Assembly: GCF_013386585.1 (NCBI RefSeq)
Contig: NZ_JACARO010000065.1
Coordinates: 17,367 to 81,366 of the forward strand
Length of the DNA: 64,000 bases
Source: Pseudomonas sp. P7548
GTDB taxonomy: Bacteria > Pseudomonadota > Gammaproteobacteria > Pseudomonadales > Pseudomonadaceae
Direction: 5' to 3'
Part shown: one piece after another, positions 1 to 11,023 of the stretch
How positions within the stretch are numbered: position 1 is the first letter of the stretch
How the letters are laid out: the number at the start of each line of letters is the position of its first letter
Position numbers and translations under genes: made by a program
The notes under the pieces: generated by a model
Database searches by the model: none
What the model was told of the DNA's origin: nothing
Seen by the model: the letters and a program-made list of their open reading frames with translations, nothing else

Positions 1-204
1 GGCATGATCAAAGGCATCTTGGCGGCTGGCAAAGAAATAACCACAGTTTGAAAGCTCGGGAAGCACAATCAGCGTGGCGCCGCCGTTTGCAGCTTCTGTT
101 GCAAGTGCAAGGCATTGTCGAAGGTTGGCGTTGCGATGTTCCGTTCCGACCTGGGGATCAAATTGCACGACAGAAACACGGACAGAGCTGGTAGCTGGGT
201 TCAT
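1..204 (-). CDS. Carbon-nitrogen hydrolase (nitrilase superfamily), N-terminal part only
   Basis: Reading leftward from an ATG at 204, an open frame of 68 codons runs off the window edge. It has the start of a nitrilase-superfamily enzyme: a beta strand (VRVSVVQFDPQVG), a helix, and the motif LPELSNCGY, whose Glu (about residue 50) is the first member of the Glu-Lys-Cys triad. Members hydrolyse amides, nitriles or carbamoyl groups in the cytoplasm. The Lys and Cys regions lie outside the window, so the substrate class cannot be judged. A second, complete member of the superfamily is at 34147-34896. Confidence 0.8.
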   Translation of the reverse strand, partial: MNPATSSVRVSVVQFDPQVGTEHRNANLRQCLALATEAANGGATLIVLPELSNCGYFFASRQDAFDHA

Positions 205-413
205 GACAGGGGACTCTTATGGGAACTGCTCTACATAAAAGGTGATCGGGCGGCGAGACGTAAATCAGGTGCTTCCGTTTACGTTGTCAGTTGGCTCCCC
301 ACTGATCTCGCCCTTGGCCGCTCAAGCCGGTTGCGGGTCTGACTCTTCTCGCCCTTGCCAAACCCGCCCAGTTCTGGGAAAACCTCACCCTTTGTAACGT
401 TTACGAGCACCCT

Positions 414-758
414 ATGAGCACCGAAGAACTCCAAATCACCGACATCCGCCCCGGCACCGGCAAAGCCGTGGTCAAGGGAGCACTGATCACCACTCAATAC
501 ACCGGCACGCTGGAAGATGGCACGGTGTTCGATTCCTCCTGGGAGCGTGGCAAGCCGTTCCAGTGTGTGATCGGCACCGGGCGGGTGATCAAGGGCTGGG
601 ACCAGGGCTTGATAGGCATGCAGGTCGGCGGTGTGCGCACCTTGTTTGTGCCTGCGCACTTGGCCTACGGCGAGCGTTCGATGGGGGCGCACATCAAGCC
701 CAACAGCAATCTGCGTTTCGAGATCGAGTTGCTGGAAGTACTGACACGGGACGATTGA
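414..758 (+). CDS. FKBP-type peptidyl-prolyl cis-trans isomerase
   Basis: 114 aa, a single FKBP domain without signal peptide, so probably cytoplasmic. It should catalyse cis-trans isomerisation of Xaa-Pro bonds. Family signatures seen: YTGTLEDGTVFDSS, a central VIKGWDQGLIGMQVGG strand-helix, and LAYGER...IKPNSNLRFEIELLEV at the C-terminus, with the aromatic and hydrophobic pocket residues in place. Length matches the short single-domain FKBPs. The ATG at 414 follows only a weak purine stretch. It stands alone between a divergent hydrolase and a REP element. Confidence 0.9.
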   Translation: MSTEELQITDIRPGTGKAVVKGALITTQYTGTLEDGTVFDSSWERGKPFQCVIGTGRVIKGWDQGLIGMQVGGVRTLFVPAHLAYGERSMGAHIKPNSNLRFEIELLEVLTRDD

Positions 759-792
759 GGGGGGGACATGGACGCCGCGGGAAGGCATCACG

Positions 793-909
793 ATGGGGCG
801 GCAGGTGAACACCGTGTCCATTCAGGTCAAGGCACTGGCCGACGGGCAGGTTGATGATTACCTGGCGCGAGTCGAGCGCGACCGACCGGACTGGGCACCG
901 CCCTTGTAG
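793..909 (+). CDS. Possible small protein (38 aa) upstream of a REP element
   Basis: A short frame starting at ATG 793 ends at TAG 907-909 in the first bases of the REP palindrome. The translation begins MGRQVNTVSIQVKAL and ends RPDWAPPL. Its composition looks protein-like, but there is no clear ribosome-binding site and I recognise no family. It could be a real small protein, the tail of a decayed gene, or chance. Confidence 0.25.
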   Translation: MGRQVNTVSIQVKALADGQVDDYLARVERDRPDWAPPL

Positions 910-994
910 GAGCCGGCTTGCCGGCGATGGCAGCGTGTCAGGCGCTGATTTTATTTCTGGCAGGCCGCGATCGCTGGCAAACCAGCGTCCACAG
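906..994. repeat. REP/REPIN-type inverted palindrome
   Basis: Left arm TGTAGGAGCCGGCTTGCCGG and a diverged right arm (GATCGCTGGCAAACCAGCG) about 40 bp away. The same arms are better preserved at 32376-32464. This is the Pseudomonas REP doublet layout; extragenic REPs typically sit after genes. Confidence 0.7.
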
Positions 995-1084
995 CGGTTG
1001 TGTCAGATAGTTTTCCTGAACTTACCCTGAAGAACGGGCTTATACAGTGGCGGTACTTTTTCCTACGGTTTACTCACCTGGCTT

Positions 1085-1492
1085 CGGGGCGTAAGCTGCG
1101 GGCGTTTTTATCAATAGCGGAGACCCTCAGTGGGTACTTGTTCGAGTGACAGTCGTCGGCCGGTTTCGGTAACCGGCACCAACTTGGCAAGGTAACGCGC
1201 ATTCTTCCGATGCCGTTGTCTCGCCTGAAAGAGCGAGAAGCGGCATCCCGCAGTGGCCCGTCCGGGCACCTGCTTTGAGCCCCTCTCATTTGACGCTGAC
1301 CAGCACCTGATGCCAATCGGGATGCTACGGACACGCTTGCCTTTTACGGTGGGCGGGCCGAGCTGACCTTGCCTGTTTATCGGGTGCGGTGCAGCCGGTT
1401 GTACCTGGCTGGATGGATTTTCACAATTGCCAGTCAAGCTGGCAGGCAAGGGCCGTGTTCACAAGGACAGCCCGTCGTCAGGAGCACTATCC
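1085..1492 (+). promoter_or_regulatory. Long structured 5' leader of the mgtC-family gene
   Basis: About 400 nt without a convincing gene precede the MgtC-family start. Several stems are visible: 1159-1165 pairing with 1171-1177 (GCCGGTT/AACCGGC), a long two-part stem-loop 1209-1247 (GATGCCG...CGGCATC enclosing TCTCGC...GCGAGA), and GCCC 1256-1259 with GGGC 1264-1267. mgtC genes of other bacteria are controlled by Mg2+- or PhoP-responsive leaders, so a cis-regulatory RNA is plausible. I could not match it to a named riboswitch class. Confidence 0.4.
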
Positions 1493-2209
1493 ATGCAAGC
1501 AATCAACAACATCAACCTCAATTCCCTGGTCGATACCCTGGTCAGCCTCACCGCCGCGTTTATCCTCGGTGGCCTGATCGGTTTCGAACGCCAGTACCGC
1601 CAGCGCACGGCCGGCTTGCGCACCAATGTGTTGGTGGCGGTGGGCGCGGCGATCTTTGTGGACATGGCCAATCGGCTCGGTGGTGCAGAAGGCGCGGTAC
1701 GCGTGGTGGCGTACGTGGTATCGGGCATCGGTTTTCTCGGTGCCGGTGTAATCATGCGCGAAGAAGGCAATGTGCGCGGGCTCAATACTGCTGCCACCCT
1801 CTGGGCCTCGGCAGCGGTGGGGGCGTGTGCGGGGGCCGACCTGATTCTCGAAGCGTTGCTGGGGACGCTGTTTGTGCTGGCGGCCAATACACTGCTACGC
1901 CCGATCGTCAACAACATCAACCGCCAGCCATTGGACGTGGTCTCGGCAGAGGTCACCAACATTCTTTATGTCATTGCCCGGCGTACCCAGCAGAAGGCGG
2001 TCCTGGCTTTGCTGGAGGCTGAGCTGGCGCGGTGCAACTATCCGGCCAGTGACGTAGACGTTCGGCCGTTTGGCACTGAAGAAGTGGAGATCGAGGCGAC
2101 CCTGGCGGTCACCTCCGTGGACGGCGACGAGCTGGATGCGCTGGTGGCGCGTATCTCCACGTCGACCCTGGTGGTTCAGGCCTTCTGGAGCCCGAGTACT
2201 ACCGACTAA
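1493..2209 (+). CDS. MgtC/SapB-family inner-membrane protein
   Basis: 238 aa from ATG 1493, preceded by GGAG at good spacing. An upstream in-frame extension lacks a binding site and is not family-like. The N-terminal half has four to five hydrophobic segments with the MgtC core GGLIGFERQYRQRTAGLRTN, then GIGFLGAGVI and GLNTAATLWASAAVG. The C-terminal 80 residues form the cytoplasmic ACT-like domain. MgtC proteins support growth at low Mg2+ and modulate membrane ATPase activity. The substrate-free role and Mg2+ regulation are family knowledge; the long leader upstream fits it. Confidence 0.9.
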   Translation: MQAINNINLNSLVDTLVSLTAAFILGGLIGFERQYRQRTAGLRTNVLVAVGAAIFVDMANRLGGAEGAVRVVAYVVSGIGFLGAGVIMREEGNVRGLNTAATLWASAAVGACAGADLILEALLGTLFVLAANTLLRPIVNNINRQPLDVVSAEVTNILYVIARRTQQKAVLALLEAELARCNYPASDVDVRPFGTEEVEIEATLAVTSVDGDELDALVARISTSTLVVQAFWSPSTTD

Positions 2210-2509
2210 TCCCCTGGGGGTCGGCTTTGCCTTGGTAAAGCTGGCTATGCTTATGTGAGGAAAAGTCCTACATGTGTTCGGGATTATCCCTTCATCTGAA
2301 ATGACATTCCGTTGTTAAGGTTGCGCGCTTGCGCCTGTTCAGGACCCAAGGTGCGGCTTTACGTGGTTGTCGTGTTTTTCAAATGGAGGGGCCCAACTGC
2401 CTGAGTTGTCACGCAGAGTAATCAGTACCGGTTGTCGGAACTGTTACTTTTCACAGGTAGATGGGACCCGCTTGATATGTAAGTGTTCCGATCCTCCCAG
2501 GGGAGTCAT
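2210..2509. other. Intergenic region with candidate EvgA/BvgA-type half-site
   Basis: 300 bp with no gene. It contains AGGA-AAAG-TCCTACA around 2258-2272. TCCTACA resembles the half-site of the E. coli EvgA box (TTCYTACA), and the same heptamer occurs at 6788-6794 in front of the second regulator gene. REP fragments can also contain CTCCTACA, so this is tentative. Nothing else stands out. Confidence 0.3.
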
Positions 2510-3136
2510 ATGAGCAAAGCGTTAATTGTGGATGACCATCCGTTTATCCGTGCCACTGTCCGTTTTCTGCTGAAGCAAGAAGGCTTCGATACCCTATACG
2601 AAGCGGGCAATGGCGCCGATGCCATGCAGATCGCTCGCGAGGAGCGCCCGGATCTGATCATCCTCGACCTGGCAATGCCCAAGCTGGGTGGGTTGGAAGT
2701 GATCAGCCGGATCAAGGCCCTGGGCCTCCCTTGCAAAATCCTGGTATTGACCTCCTACCTGGCGGTGTTCTTTTCGACCCGTTGCATGCGCGCTGGCGCC
2801 ATGGGGTTTGTCGCGAAGACCGGTGAGCTGGATGAGCTGCAAAAAGCCATCAAGGCTGTGATGTCCGGCTATAGCTGTTTTCCCAGCCTGCCGACCAGTT
2901 CGGTACGCCGAGACGATTTGCAGTCCAGCGAGCAGGAGCTGGTGGACGCGCTCTCGGACCGCGAGCTGACCGTGTTGCAAAAACTCGCCTTGGGTTTGGG
3001 CAACAAGGAGATCGCCGAGGACATGCTGCTTAGCCACAAGACCATCAGCACCTACAAGACACGCCTCAAGGAAAAGTTGCGCATGTCATCGATCGTGCAT
3101 TTGTCCAAGTTCGCCCAGCGCAATCATCTGATCTGA
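2510..3136 (+). CDS. Response regulator, BvgA/EvgA (NarL/LuxR) type
   Basis: 208 aa from ATG 2510 with AGGGGAG seven bases upstream. Receiver domain, residues 2-120: acidic pair in VDDHPF, phospho-acceptor Asp in LIILDLAMP, Thr in VLTSY and Lys in FVAKTGEL. A LuxR-type helix-turn-helix follows (LSDRELTVLQKLALGLGNKEIAEDMLLSHKTISTYKTRLKEKL). This is the architecture of BvgA and EvgA. It sits directly upstream of a BvgS/EvgS-type sensor gene, its probable phosphodonor; since that sensor is interrupted, the regulator may now be uncoupled from its signal. Confidence 0.9.
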   Translation: MSKALIVDDHPFIRATVRFLLKQEGFDTLYEAGNGADAMQIAREERPDLIILDLAMPKLGGLEVISRIKALGLPCKILVLTSYLAVFFSTRCMRAGAMGFVAKTGELDELQKAIKAVMSGYSCFPSLPTSSVRRDDLQSSEQELVDALSDRELTVLQKLALGLGNKEIAEDMLLSHKTISTYKTRLKEKLRMSSIVHLSKFAQRNHLI

Positions 3137-3142
3137 TCTGAT

Positions 3143-6100
3143 ATGACCACCCCCCGGCTGCTGAGATGGGGCCCGATCCTGCTGGTGGGGTTGTTGCCCA
3201 TGATGGCGATGGCCCTGGACGACCCCCAGCATTTGCGTTTACTCGGACACTCCAGCCTTGATGGGGGCTCCGTGTCACTGGGCGAGGCTGACGGACGATG
3301 GTTGCGGGAGCGGCGCACCTTGTTGATGGGCGTGTCCGCTCCCGACTACGCGCCCTTCGACCTGAGCAACAATAACGACGAACTCGAGGGCATCACGGCC
3401 GACTATGCGGCGCTGATCGCCCAGGCCTTGAACATCACGGTCGACGTTCGTCGTTATGACACACGCGATGAAGTGATCGAGGCACTCAAGCGGGGTGCCG
3501 TGGATTTTGTCGGCTCGGCCAATGGGTATGAGGCGGTCGACCCGCAGTTGGTGCTGTCGCGTTCCTGTGCCAACGATCAGCCGACGTTGGTCACCCGTTC
3601 CAGCGACAGCCAGGCGCTGAGCGCCGACCTTGCCGGCAAGCGCGTAACCATGCTGTATCACTACATGCAGCCCGATGCCGTGCAGGCCTTCTACCCCAAA
3701 GCCCATCTGCAATTGTTTGGTTCGACCTTCGAAGCCATCGGCGCCGTGGCGTTCGGCCAGGCGGACGTGTACCTCGGGGACGCCATCAGCAGCCGTTACC
3801 TGATCAACAAGAATCATCTGAACAACGTGCGCATGGCGGACTTTTCCTCCTTGGAGGTAAACCCCTTTGGCTTTGCTTTCAACCGTGATAACACACGGCT
3901 GCTGAACATTATCAACGCGGCATTGGCGGTGATTCCGGCCAACCAGCAAATGTAAATCCTGCGCCGATGGAGTGCCGGCGGCGGCTATCTGGAGGCTGAC
4001 CGGCTGCGCTTGAGCACCAATGAACAGCGCTGGCTGGAGAAACACCCAAGGCTCAAGGTGGCGGTCCTCGACAAATTCGTCCCGCTGTCATTTTTCAACG
4101 AACAAGGGCAATTCGAAGGCCTCAGCGCCGAGGTGTTGTCGCGGATCAGCCTGCGCACCGGCTTGAAGTTCGATGTGGTGCCAGGCAGTTCGCTGCTGCA
4201 ACAAATTGACGACGTCAACACGGGCCGCGCAGACATGGTTGCGGTGATCACACCCAGTGTCGAACGGTCCGAGAAGATCCGTTTCACTCGGCCCTATCTG
4301 TCCAATCCGTACGTTTTGGTGGTGCGCGACGACGACAAGCAAACGGTTACCCTGGAAGACATGTCGGGCAAACGTCTTGCATTCATTGGAGGAAACAGCC
4401 TGGCTGCGCAGATAGCCCTGGATTATCCAGGCATTGCGTTTGTCGACGTCGAGAATCCGGAGCAGGCCATGGCGCAGGTTGCCACCGGGGGGGCCGATGC
4501 AACGGTGCTGTCGCTCATCAGCGCACGCTACATGGTCGCGCGGAACTACGGTGACCGCCTGCGGATCACCAGCACCGTCGGCACCGAACCGGCGCGTATC
4601 ACCTTCGGCGTCAACCGTAGCCAGCTGGAGTTGTATTCGATTCTCGACAAGGCGCTGCTGAGTATCCCGCCTGAGGAGCTTGATGAGCTGACCAACCACT
4701 GGCGCAGTGAGGTCATCATCGAAGAAAGCTACTGGTTGCGTCATCGCGATGCGATCCTGCAAGGCTTCGGCCTGGCGGCGTTGTTGCTGCTGCTTGCCCT
4801 GGGCTGGGCGATGTATCTGCGCAACCTGATCCGCAAGCGTGTGCAGGCCGAGCGGGCATTGAGCGACCAGATGCGTTTCATGAGCGTTTTGATCGACGGC
4901 ACGCCTCATCCGATTTACGTGCGGGACCGCCAGGGGCGGCTGATGGCCTGCAACAACGCTTATCTCGATGTGTTCGGTTTCAAGCTGGAAGACGTGATCG
5001 GCAAGACCGTGGTGGAGACCGACACCGGTAACCCGCCGCAGGCCCGATCGTTCCATGAGGACTACTTGCGGTTGATGGCGTCGGGCGAGCCGCAGATCCA
5101 CGACCGGATACTCAAGTTGCCCACCGGTGACGTGCTGACCATCTACCAGTGGATGCTGCCGTACCGTGATGGCGACGAGAAGGTGGTTGGTATGATCGCC
5201 GGCTGGGTGGATGTGAGTGAGCGCCAGCGGCTGTTGCGCCAGGTACAGGAAGCCAAGGAGGACGCCGACGCGGCCAACCGCGCCAAGACCACCTTCCTGG
5301 CAACCATGAGCCATGAGATACGCACGCCGATGAACGCGGTGATCGGCATGATCGAGCTGGCCCTGAAAAATGCCGAACAAGGCCGGGCAGACCGCGATGC
5401 GCTGGAAGTGGCCTCGGTCGCCTCGCGCGGTATGCTGGAGTTGATCGGCGATATCCTCGACATTGCGCGGATAGAATCCGATCACCTTTCCCTGACCCAG
5501 GAACCCACCCACCTGCACGAACAGTTGGCCTCGGTGGCGCGTGTGTTCGAGGGCCTGGCGCGGGCCAAGGGCCTGGTCTTGCAGGTGGAACTGGATCCAC
5601 TGCTTGAGCGTGCGGTCATGGTCGACCCGCTGCGGTTCAAGCAGGTGGTGTCCAATCTGCTGAGCAATGCCATCAAGTTCACTGCCAAGGGCCAGGTGAT
5701 GTTGGGGGCGACCGGCACGTTGGACGGCGAGCAGTTGACACTCAGGCTTTGGGTGCAGGACACGGGAATTGGCATCAGTGCACAGGACCAGCAGCGGTTG
5801 TTCAACCCGTTTATCCAGGGCAGCAACAACGAACAATCGGTACGCAGTGGCTCGGGCCTCGGGCTGGTGATCAGTCGCAGCCTGTGCAAAATGATGGGCG
5901 GGCAGTTGCACCTGAGCAGTGTGCTGGGGCAAGGCACGCGGGTTGATGTGCAGTTGGCGCTGGCCCTTACGACGGACTTGCCGGCACCGCTTGCTGTGCC
6001 GGAGTCGCACCTTCCACCGGCACGGGTATTGAACATCCTGGTGGTGGATGACTACCCGGCCAACCGTTTGTTGCTGGCGCGGCAATTGAGCTTCCTGGGG

Positions 6101-6751
6101 CACCGCATTACTGCTGCAGAAGAGGGGGTGCAAGGGCTTGAATGCTGGCAGGCGGGACACGTCGACTGTGTCATCACCGACTGCAACATGCCCCTGAAAA
6201 ATGGTTACCAGCTCGCCCAGGACATTCGTGCCCAGGAACGTGAAAAAGGCTTGTCGCCTTGCCTGCTGCTGGGGTTTACCGCCAACGCCCAGCCCGAGGA
6301 AACCGAGCGCTGCCGTGCCGCGGGCATGGATGGCTGCCTGTTCAAACCCACAGGCCTGGATGACCTGCGCGCAGCCCTGGCTGCCTGCACGGTTGCAGAG
6401 GCCGAGCCTGCAGCCGGGTTTGATCTCGGTGCATTGATTGCATTAACGGGGGACGACCCTGCGGCCCTCAACGAGTTGCTCAAGCCACTGCTCGACAGCC
6501 TGGGCGCCGACCGCGCCCTGTTGCCAGTGCTGCAACGCAAGACTGACTTTGCCAAGCTGCATGACCTTGCCCATCGCATCAAGGGCGGCGCGCGGATGGT
6601 CAAGGCGCAGGGATTGATCACCTGTTGCGAAACCTTGGAGGCCACCTGCGAGCAGCAGGAACGCGAACGCCTGGGCGCGGTGGTCGATGAGTTGAGGGTG
6701 GCCCTCGATGAGTTGCATCACAGCCTGAGCCATTACTGCAATCAGGCGTGA
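3143..6751 (+). pseudogene. BvgS/EvgS-type hybrid sensor kinase, split by an in-frame TAA
   Basis: One reading frame runs from ATG 3143 to 6751 and is broken only by TAA at 3953-3955. Part 1 (270 aa) has a signal peptide and the first periplasmic Venus-flytrap domain. After the stop the same frame continues (ILRRWSAGGGYLEADRLRL...) into the second flytrap domain, a membrane segment (about 4745-4830), PAS, HisKA (His codon at 5312), HATPase (NLLSNAIKF, DTGIGI, GSGLGL), receiver (Asp codon at 6179) and Hpt (His codon at 6572). The downstream part could restart at TTG 4010 but would lack the signal peptide. A Glu or Gln to stop change would explain it; sequencing error or readthrough is possible. 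Confidence 0.8.
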
Positions 6752-6885
6752 TCGTGGTTGAGGGGTATTGGGGAGTTTTGGGAGAACTCCTACATGAAGG
6801 GGGAACAAGCCTGATTTTGTCTGCGGGATATGTCTGGAAAATGGGCCTCGCTCACTGACGAGCACTGCCTGCCCAGGGGTTTGCC

Positions 6886-7308
6886 ATGCCGAACAAAGCA
6901 CTGACTATCCTGATTGCCGATGAACAGCATCTGCAACGCTTGTACATCGAGAAAATGCTCAACCAGTTGGGGTATCACCGGATCGTCCCGGTGCAAACGT
7001 TCGACGAAGTCCAGATTCTGACGGCCATCCCTGCCGAGCCCTTTGATGTGCTCATCATCAACGCGGGGCTCGCCGCCCATACCTGCGGGCCGCAACCCCA
7101 GGTTCGCCATGTGCTGGTCTACGATCACCTCGACCTGGCGGCACCGGCGGGTGCAACGCCGGCCGTACTTGTGCGGCTGCCCGGCGTGCCGGACAACATC
7201 AACCTCGAACATTTCATGGATATCATCGACCCGCCGCAGGCCAATACGGGCCTGCGGGTGTTGCCGTGGCTGCGGGAGTTGTCCCGCCAGCCGGTGGCCG
7301 GGGCCTAG
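6886..7308 (+). CDS. Degenerate receiver-domain protein
   Basis: 140 aa, one domain resembling a response-regulator receiver: LTILIADEQHLQRLYIEKMLNQLGY keeps the first strand with an acidic pair and helix 1. At the phosphorylation site the usual Asp is Asn (FDVLIINAGL), and the later Lys position reads VLVRLPG. It therefore probably cannot be phosphorylated in the usual way and may act as a protein-binding pseudo-receiver. It follows the interrupted hybrid kinase with 134 bp between. Its stop codon overlaps the stop of the convergent reductase gene by 3 bp. No output domain is present. Confidence 0.75.
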   Translation: MPNKALTILIADEQHLQRLYIEKMLNQLGYHRIVPVQTFDEVQILTAIPAEPFDVLIINAGLAAHTCGPQPQVRHVLVYDHLDLAAPAGATPAVLVRLPGVPDNINLEHFMDIIDPPQANTGLRVLPWLRELSRQPVAGA

Positions 7309-8123
7309 TCCCACTTTGGCGCGATGCCCTTGGGGCTGGTCAGGCGGTGGCCACGTTCCAGGCCGGCGATCTGCGCCATGTCGGCGGCGCTCAAGGTCAG
7401 TTGCAACGCCTTGAGGTTGCTCTCCAGGTTGGCCCGTTGGGTCGACGATGGGATCACTGCATAGCCCAACTGCATCGCCCAGGCCAGGGTGACCTGCGCC
7501 GGGGTGGCTTGATGGCGTTCGGCGATCTGCTGGATCACCGGGTCTTTCAGCACTTCGCCGTAGGCCAGGGTCATGTAGGAGGTAATCTGGATGCCGTTGG
7601 CTGTGGCGAAATCCACCACTTTCCGGTTTTGCAGGTAGGGGTGCAGTTCGACCTGGTTGGTGGCGATATTCTCGGCACCCACGGCGGCGATCGCTTGTTT
7701 CATCAGGTCGATGGTGAAGTTGGAAATGCCGATTTCACGGGTCAGGCCCAGGCGCTTGGCTTCCAGCAATTGCCCCATGAACTCGGCCACGGGCACTTGG
7801 TCCTCCGGCGACGGCCAGTGGATCAGGGTCAGGTCAAGGTAATCGGTCTGCAGTTTGCGCAAGCTTTCCTTGAGGCTGGGGATCAACTGGCCTTCGGCGA
7901 AGTTGGCGATCCAGATCTTGCTGGTGATGAACAGCTCGCTGCGTGGGATGCCGCTGTTGGCAATGGCCTGGCCGACATCGGCTTCGTTTTCATAGATCTG
8001 CGCGGTGTCGATGACGCGGTAGCCCAGTTCCAGGCCGGTGCTCACCGAGTCGATGACCACTTGGCCTTGCAGGCGAAAGGTACCAAGGCCAAAGGCGGGA
8101 ACTGCGTGCTTAGGGGTAGACAT
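7305..8123 (-). CDS. dkgB: 2,5-diketo-D-gluconate reductase B-type aldo/keto reductase
   Basis: 272 aa from ATG 8123, preceded by GGAG; an upstream in-frame ATG at 8150 would add nine unlikely residues. AKR signatures: DTAQIYENEADVG with the catalytic Asp and Tyr, Lys in ITSKIW, His in TLIHWPSP, and the NADPH-binding IPSSTQRANLESN near the C-terminus. It should reduce small ketones and aldehydes with NADPH in the cytoplasm; DkgB acts on 2,5-diketogluconate and methylglyoxal. Assignment to DkgB rests on overall resemblance. Confidence 0.85.
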   Translation of the reverse strand: MSTPKHAVPAFGLGTFRLQGQVVIDSVSTGLELGYRVIDTAQIYENEADVGQAIANSGIPRSELFITSKIWIANFAEGQLIPSLKESLRKLQTDYLDLTLIHWPSPEDQVPVAEFMGQLLEAKRLGLTREIGISNFTIDLMKQAIAAVGAENIATNQVELHPYLQNRKVVDFATANGIQITSYMTLAYGEVLKDPVIQQIAERHQATPAQVTLAWAMQLGYAVIPSSTQRANLESNLKALQLTLSAADMAQIAGLERGHRLTSPKGIAPKWD

Positions 8124-8359
8124 CGGTAACTCCTGGAGGGGTGTGAACAATGGAGTCGAGTATCCGCCCGTCGTTCCTTCGGAAAAACCGCCGAACCCGA
8201 AAAGGACTCTTTACTGCAAATCACGAATGGCCAGTGTTCTCTCTGAACATCCACATGACCGTTCATCAGCTTTGTCAGGTCGGCGTTGTCGGCTTCACTT
8301 GCCAGCCACCGCTGCTGCGCGGTATTCCAGAACACTCTCCCGTTAACCTTGGATAGGCC

Positions 8360-8755
8360 ATGACCCAACACCTCACCGAATACGCCGATGCCAGCCCCGA
8401 AGTGCGCGCGGTCTACGACGACATCATGCAAACGCGCAAGGTCGAGCAGGTGAACAACTTCTGGAAATGCCTGGCCGCGCACCCGCCGACCTTGCGCCGC
8501 ACCTGGGAAAGCCTCAAGGAGATCATGGCGCCGGGCGCACTCGACCCGCTGACCAAGGAGTTGCTCTATGTGGCCGTGAGCGTGACCAACAACTGCCCGT
8601 ACTGCATTGCGTCCCACACCGCTGCTGCGCGCAAGGCCGGCATGACCGATGAGATGTTTGGCGAGTTGCAGGCGGTGGTCGGCATGGCCAACGAAACCAA
8701 TCGCCTGGCCACCGGCTACCGCGTGCCGGTGGACGAGGCGTTCAAGTTGCCGTGA
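8360..8755 (+). CDS. Carboxymuconolactone decarboxylase/AhpD-like protein
   Basis: 131 aa, all-helical CMD fold with the AhpD-type motif NCPYCIASH (Cys79, Cys82, His86), typical of the peroxidase-like alkylhydroperoxidase branch rather than true carboxymuconolactone decarboxylase. These proteins remove peroxides through a dithiol. The gene is alone, transcribed from the 236-bp gap after the divergent reductase, and converges on the PP2C gene six bases away. The physiological electron donor is unknown. Confidence 0.85.
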   Translation: MTQHLTEYADASPEVRAVYDDIMQTRKVEQVNNFWKCLAAHPPTLRRTWESLKEIMAPGALDPLTKELLYVAVSVTNNCPYCIASHTAAARKAGMTDEMFGELQAVVGMANETNRLATGYRVPVDEAFKLP

Positions 8756-8761
8756 GGCCAC

Positions 8762-9573
8762 TCAGCGGTCGAACCACCCCAGCAATACCGTGACGTTATC
8801 GCGCCCGGCGTACTCGCGGGTGAGATTGACCAGCCGACGGCACGCGGTGTCCAGCGTGTCGCGCCGGGCAACGGCGAGGACCTGGAGCATTTCCTGGTGC
8901 GGCACGCAGCCGTGCAGGCCGTCACTGCACAGCATCAACAGGTCGCCGGGCTGCACCGGGTGTACGCGCACCTGGGGTTCGACCCGGGGGCCGGGGCCGA
9001 TGGCTTGCAGCAACAGGTTGCGCGCCGGCAGCCGGTCCACTTTGCCGGCTTCGAGGGCTTGTTGGTACCAGGTCTGGTCGCGGGTCAGCAGGCTCAGTTC
9101 GCCCTCGCGGTAGCGGTACAGGCGGCTGTCGCCCACGTGGAACACCAGTAATGGCCCGGCCAACTGCGGGCGCCACACGCCGGTGAGGGTGGTGCCCATG
9201 CCGCTGCCTTCGCTCATGTGGCGGGCCACATTTTGCTGGTAGACGCACTGGTTCACCTGGTCGATGGCGTTGTGCAATAGGCTGGCGGCTTGCATCTGCG
9301 GGTCGGACCAGGTGGCGTCGGGGTCGAGGCCATCGTGGGCCGGGTCGACGCTGTGAACCTTGAGGGCCTCGCGCAGGCTGATCAACGCTTCGGCGCTGGC
9401 CAGGGCGCCGGCCTCGTGGCCACCCATGCCGTCGGCCACGGCGAGCAGGCCCAGGGCGGGCTCCACCAGAAAGTTGTCTTCGTTACTCTGGCGCACCGAA
9501 CCGACATCACTGACCCCATAGGCAACCGCCGCGGCCAGTTGATGAGGCCCGCAGGCGCTGAGTGGGGTATCGG

Positions 9574-9577
<4 letters not shown>
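8762..9577 (-). CDS. PP2C-family serine/threonine phosphatase
   Basis: 271 aa, soluble. The PP2C metal-binding motifs are present in order: RQSNEDN, LLAVADGMGGHEAG, GMGTTLTGV, VGDSRLYRYR, LLCSDGLHG and AGRDNVTVLL. It should remove phosphate from Ser and Thr residues with Mn2+ or Mg2+. Its ATG overlaps the stop of the upstream kinase gene (ATGA), so the two are translationally coupled and probably antagonistic, as in PppA/PpkA and Stp1/Stk1 pairs. No type VI secretion genes are nearby. Confidence 0.92.
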
Positions 9578-11013
<1,436 letters not shown>

Positions 11014-11023
11014 GATCGTGAAC

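Noticed and set aside
1074..1449. Minus-strand frames in the mgtC leader
   Set aside because: They follow the structured leader stems; no family resemblance or ribosome site.
4088..6160. 690-codon open frame on the minus strand opposite the sensor kinase gene
   Set aside because: It is antisense to a gene with clear kinase, receiver and Hpt motifs; its composition (Gln, His, Arg rich) is typical of high-GC shadow frames.
8150..8356. Small frame between the reductase and AhpD-like genes
   Set aside because: No ribosome site and no protein-like pattern; it spans the promoter region.
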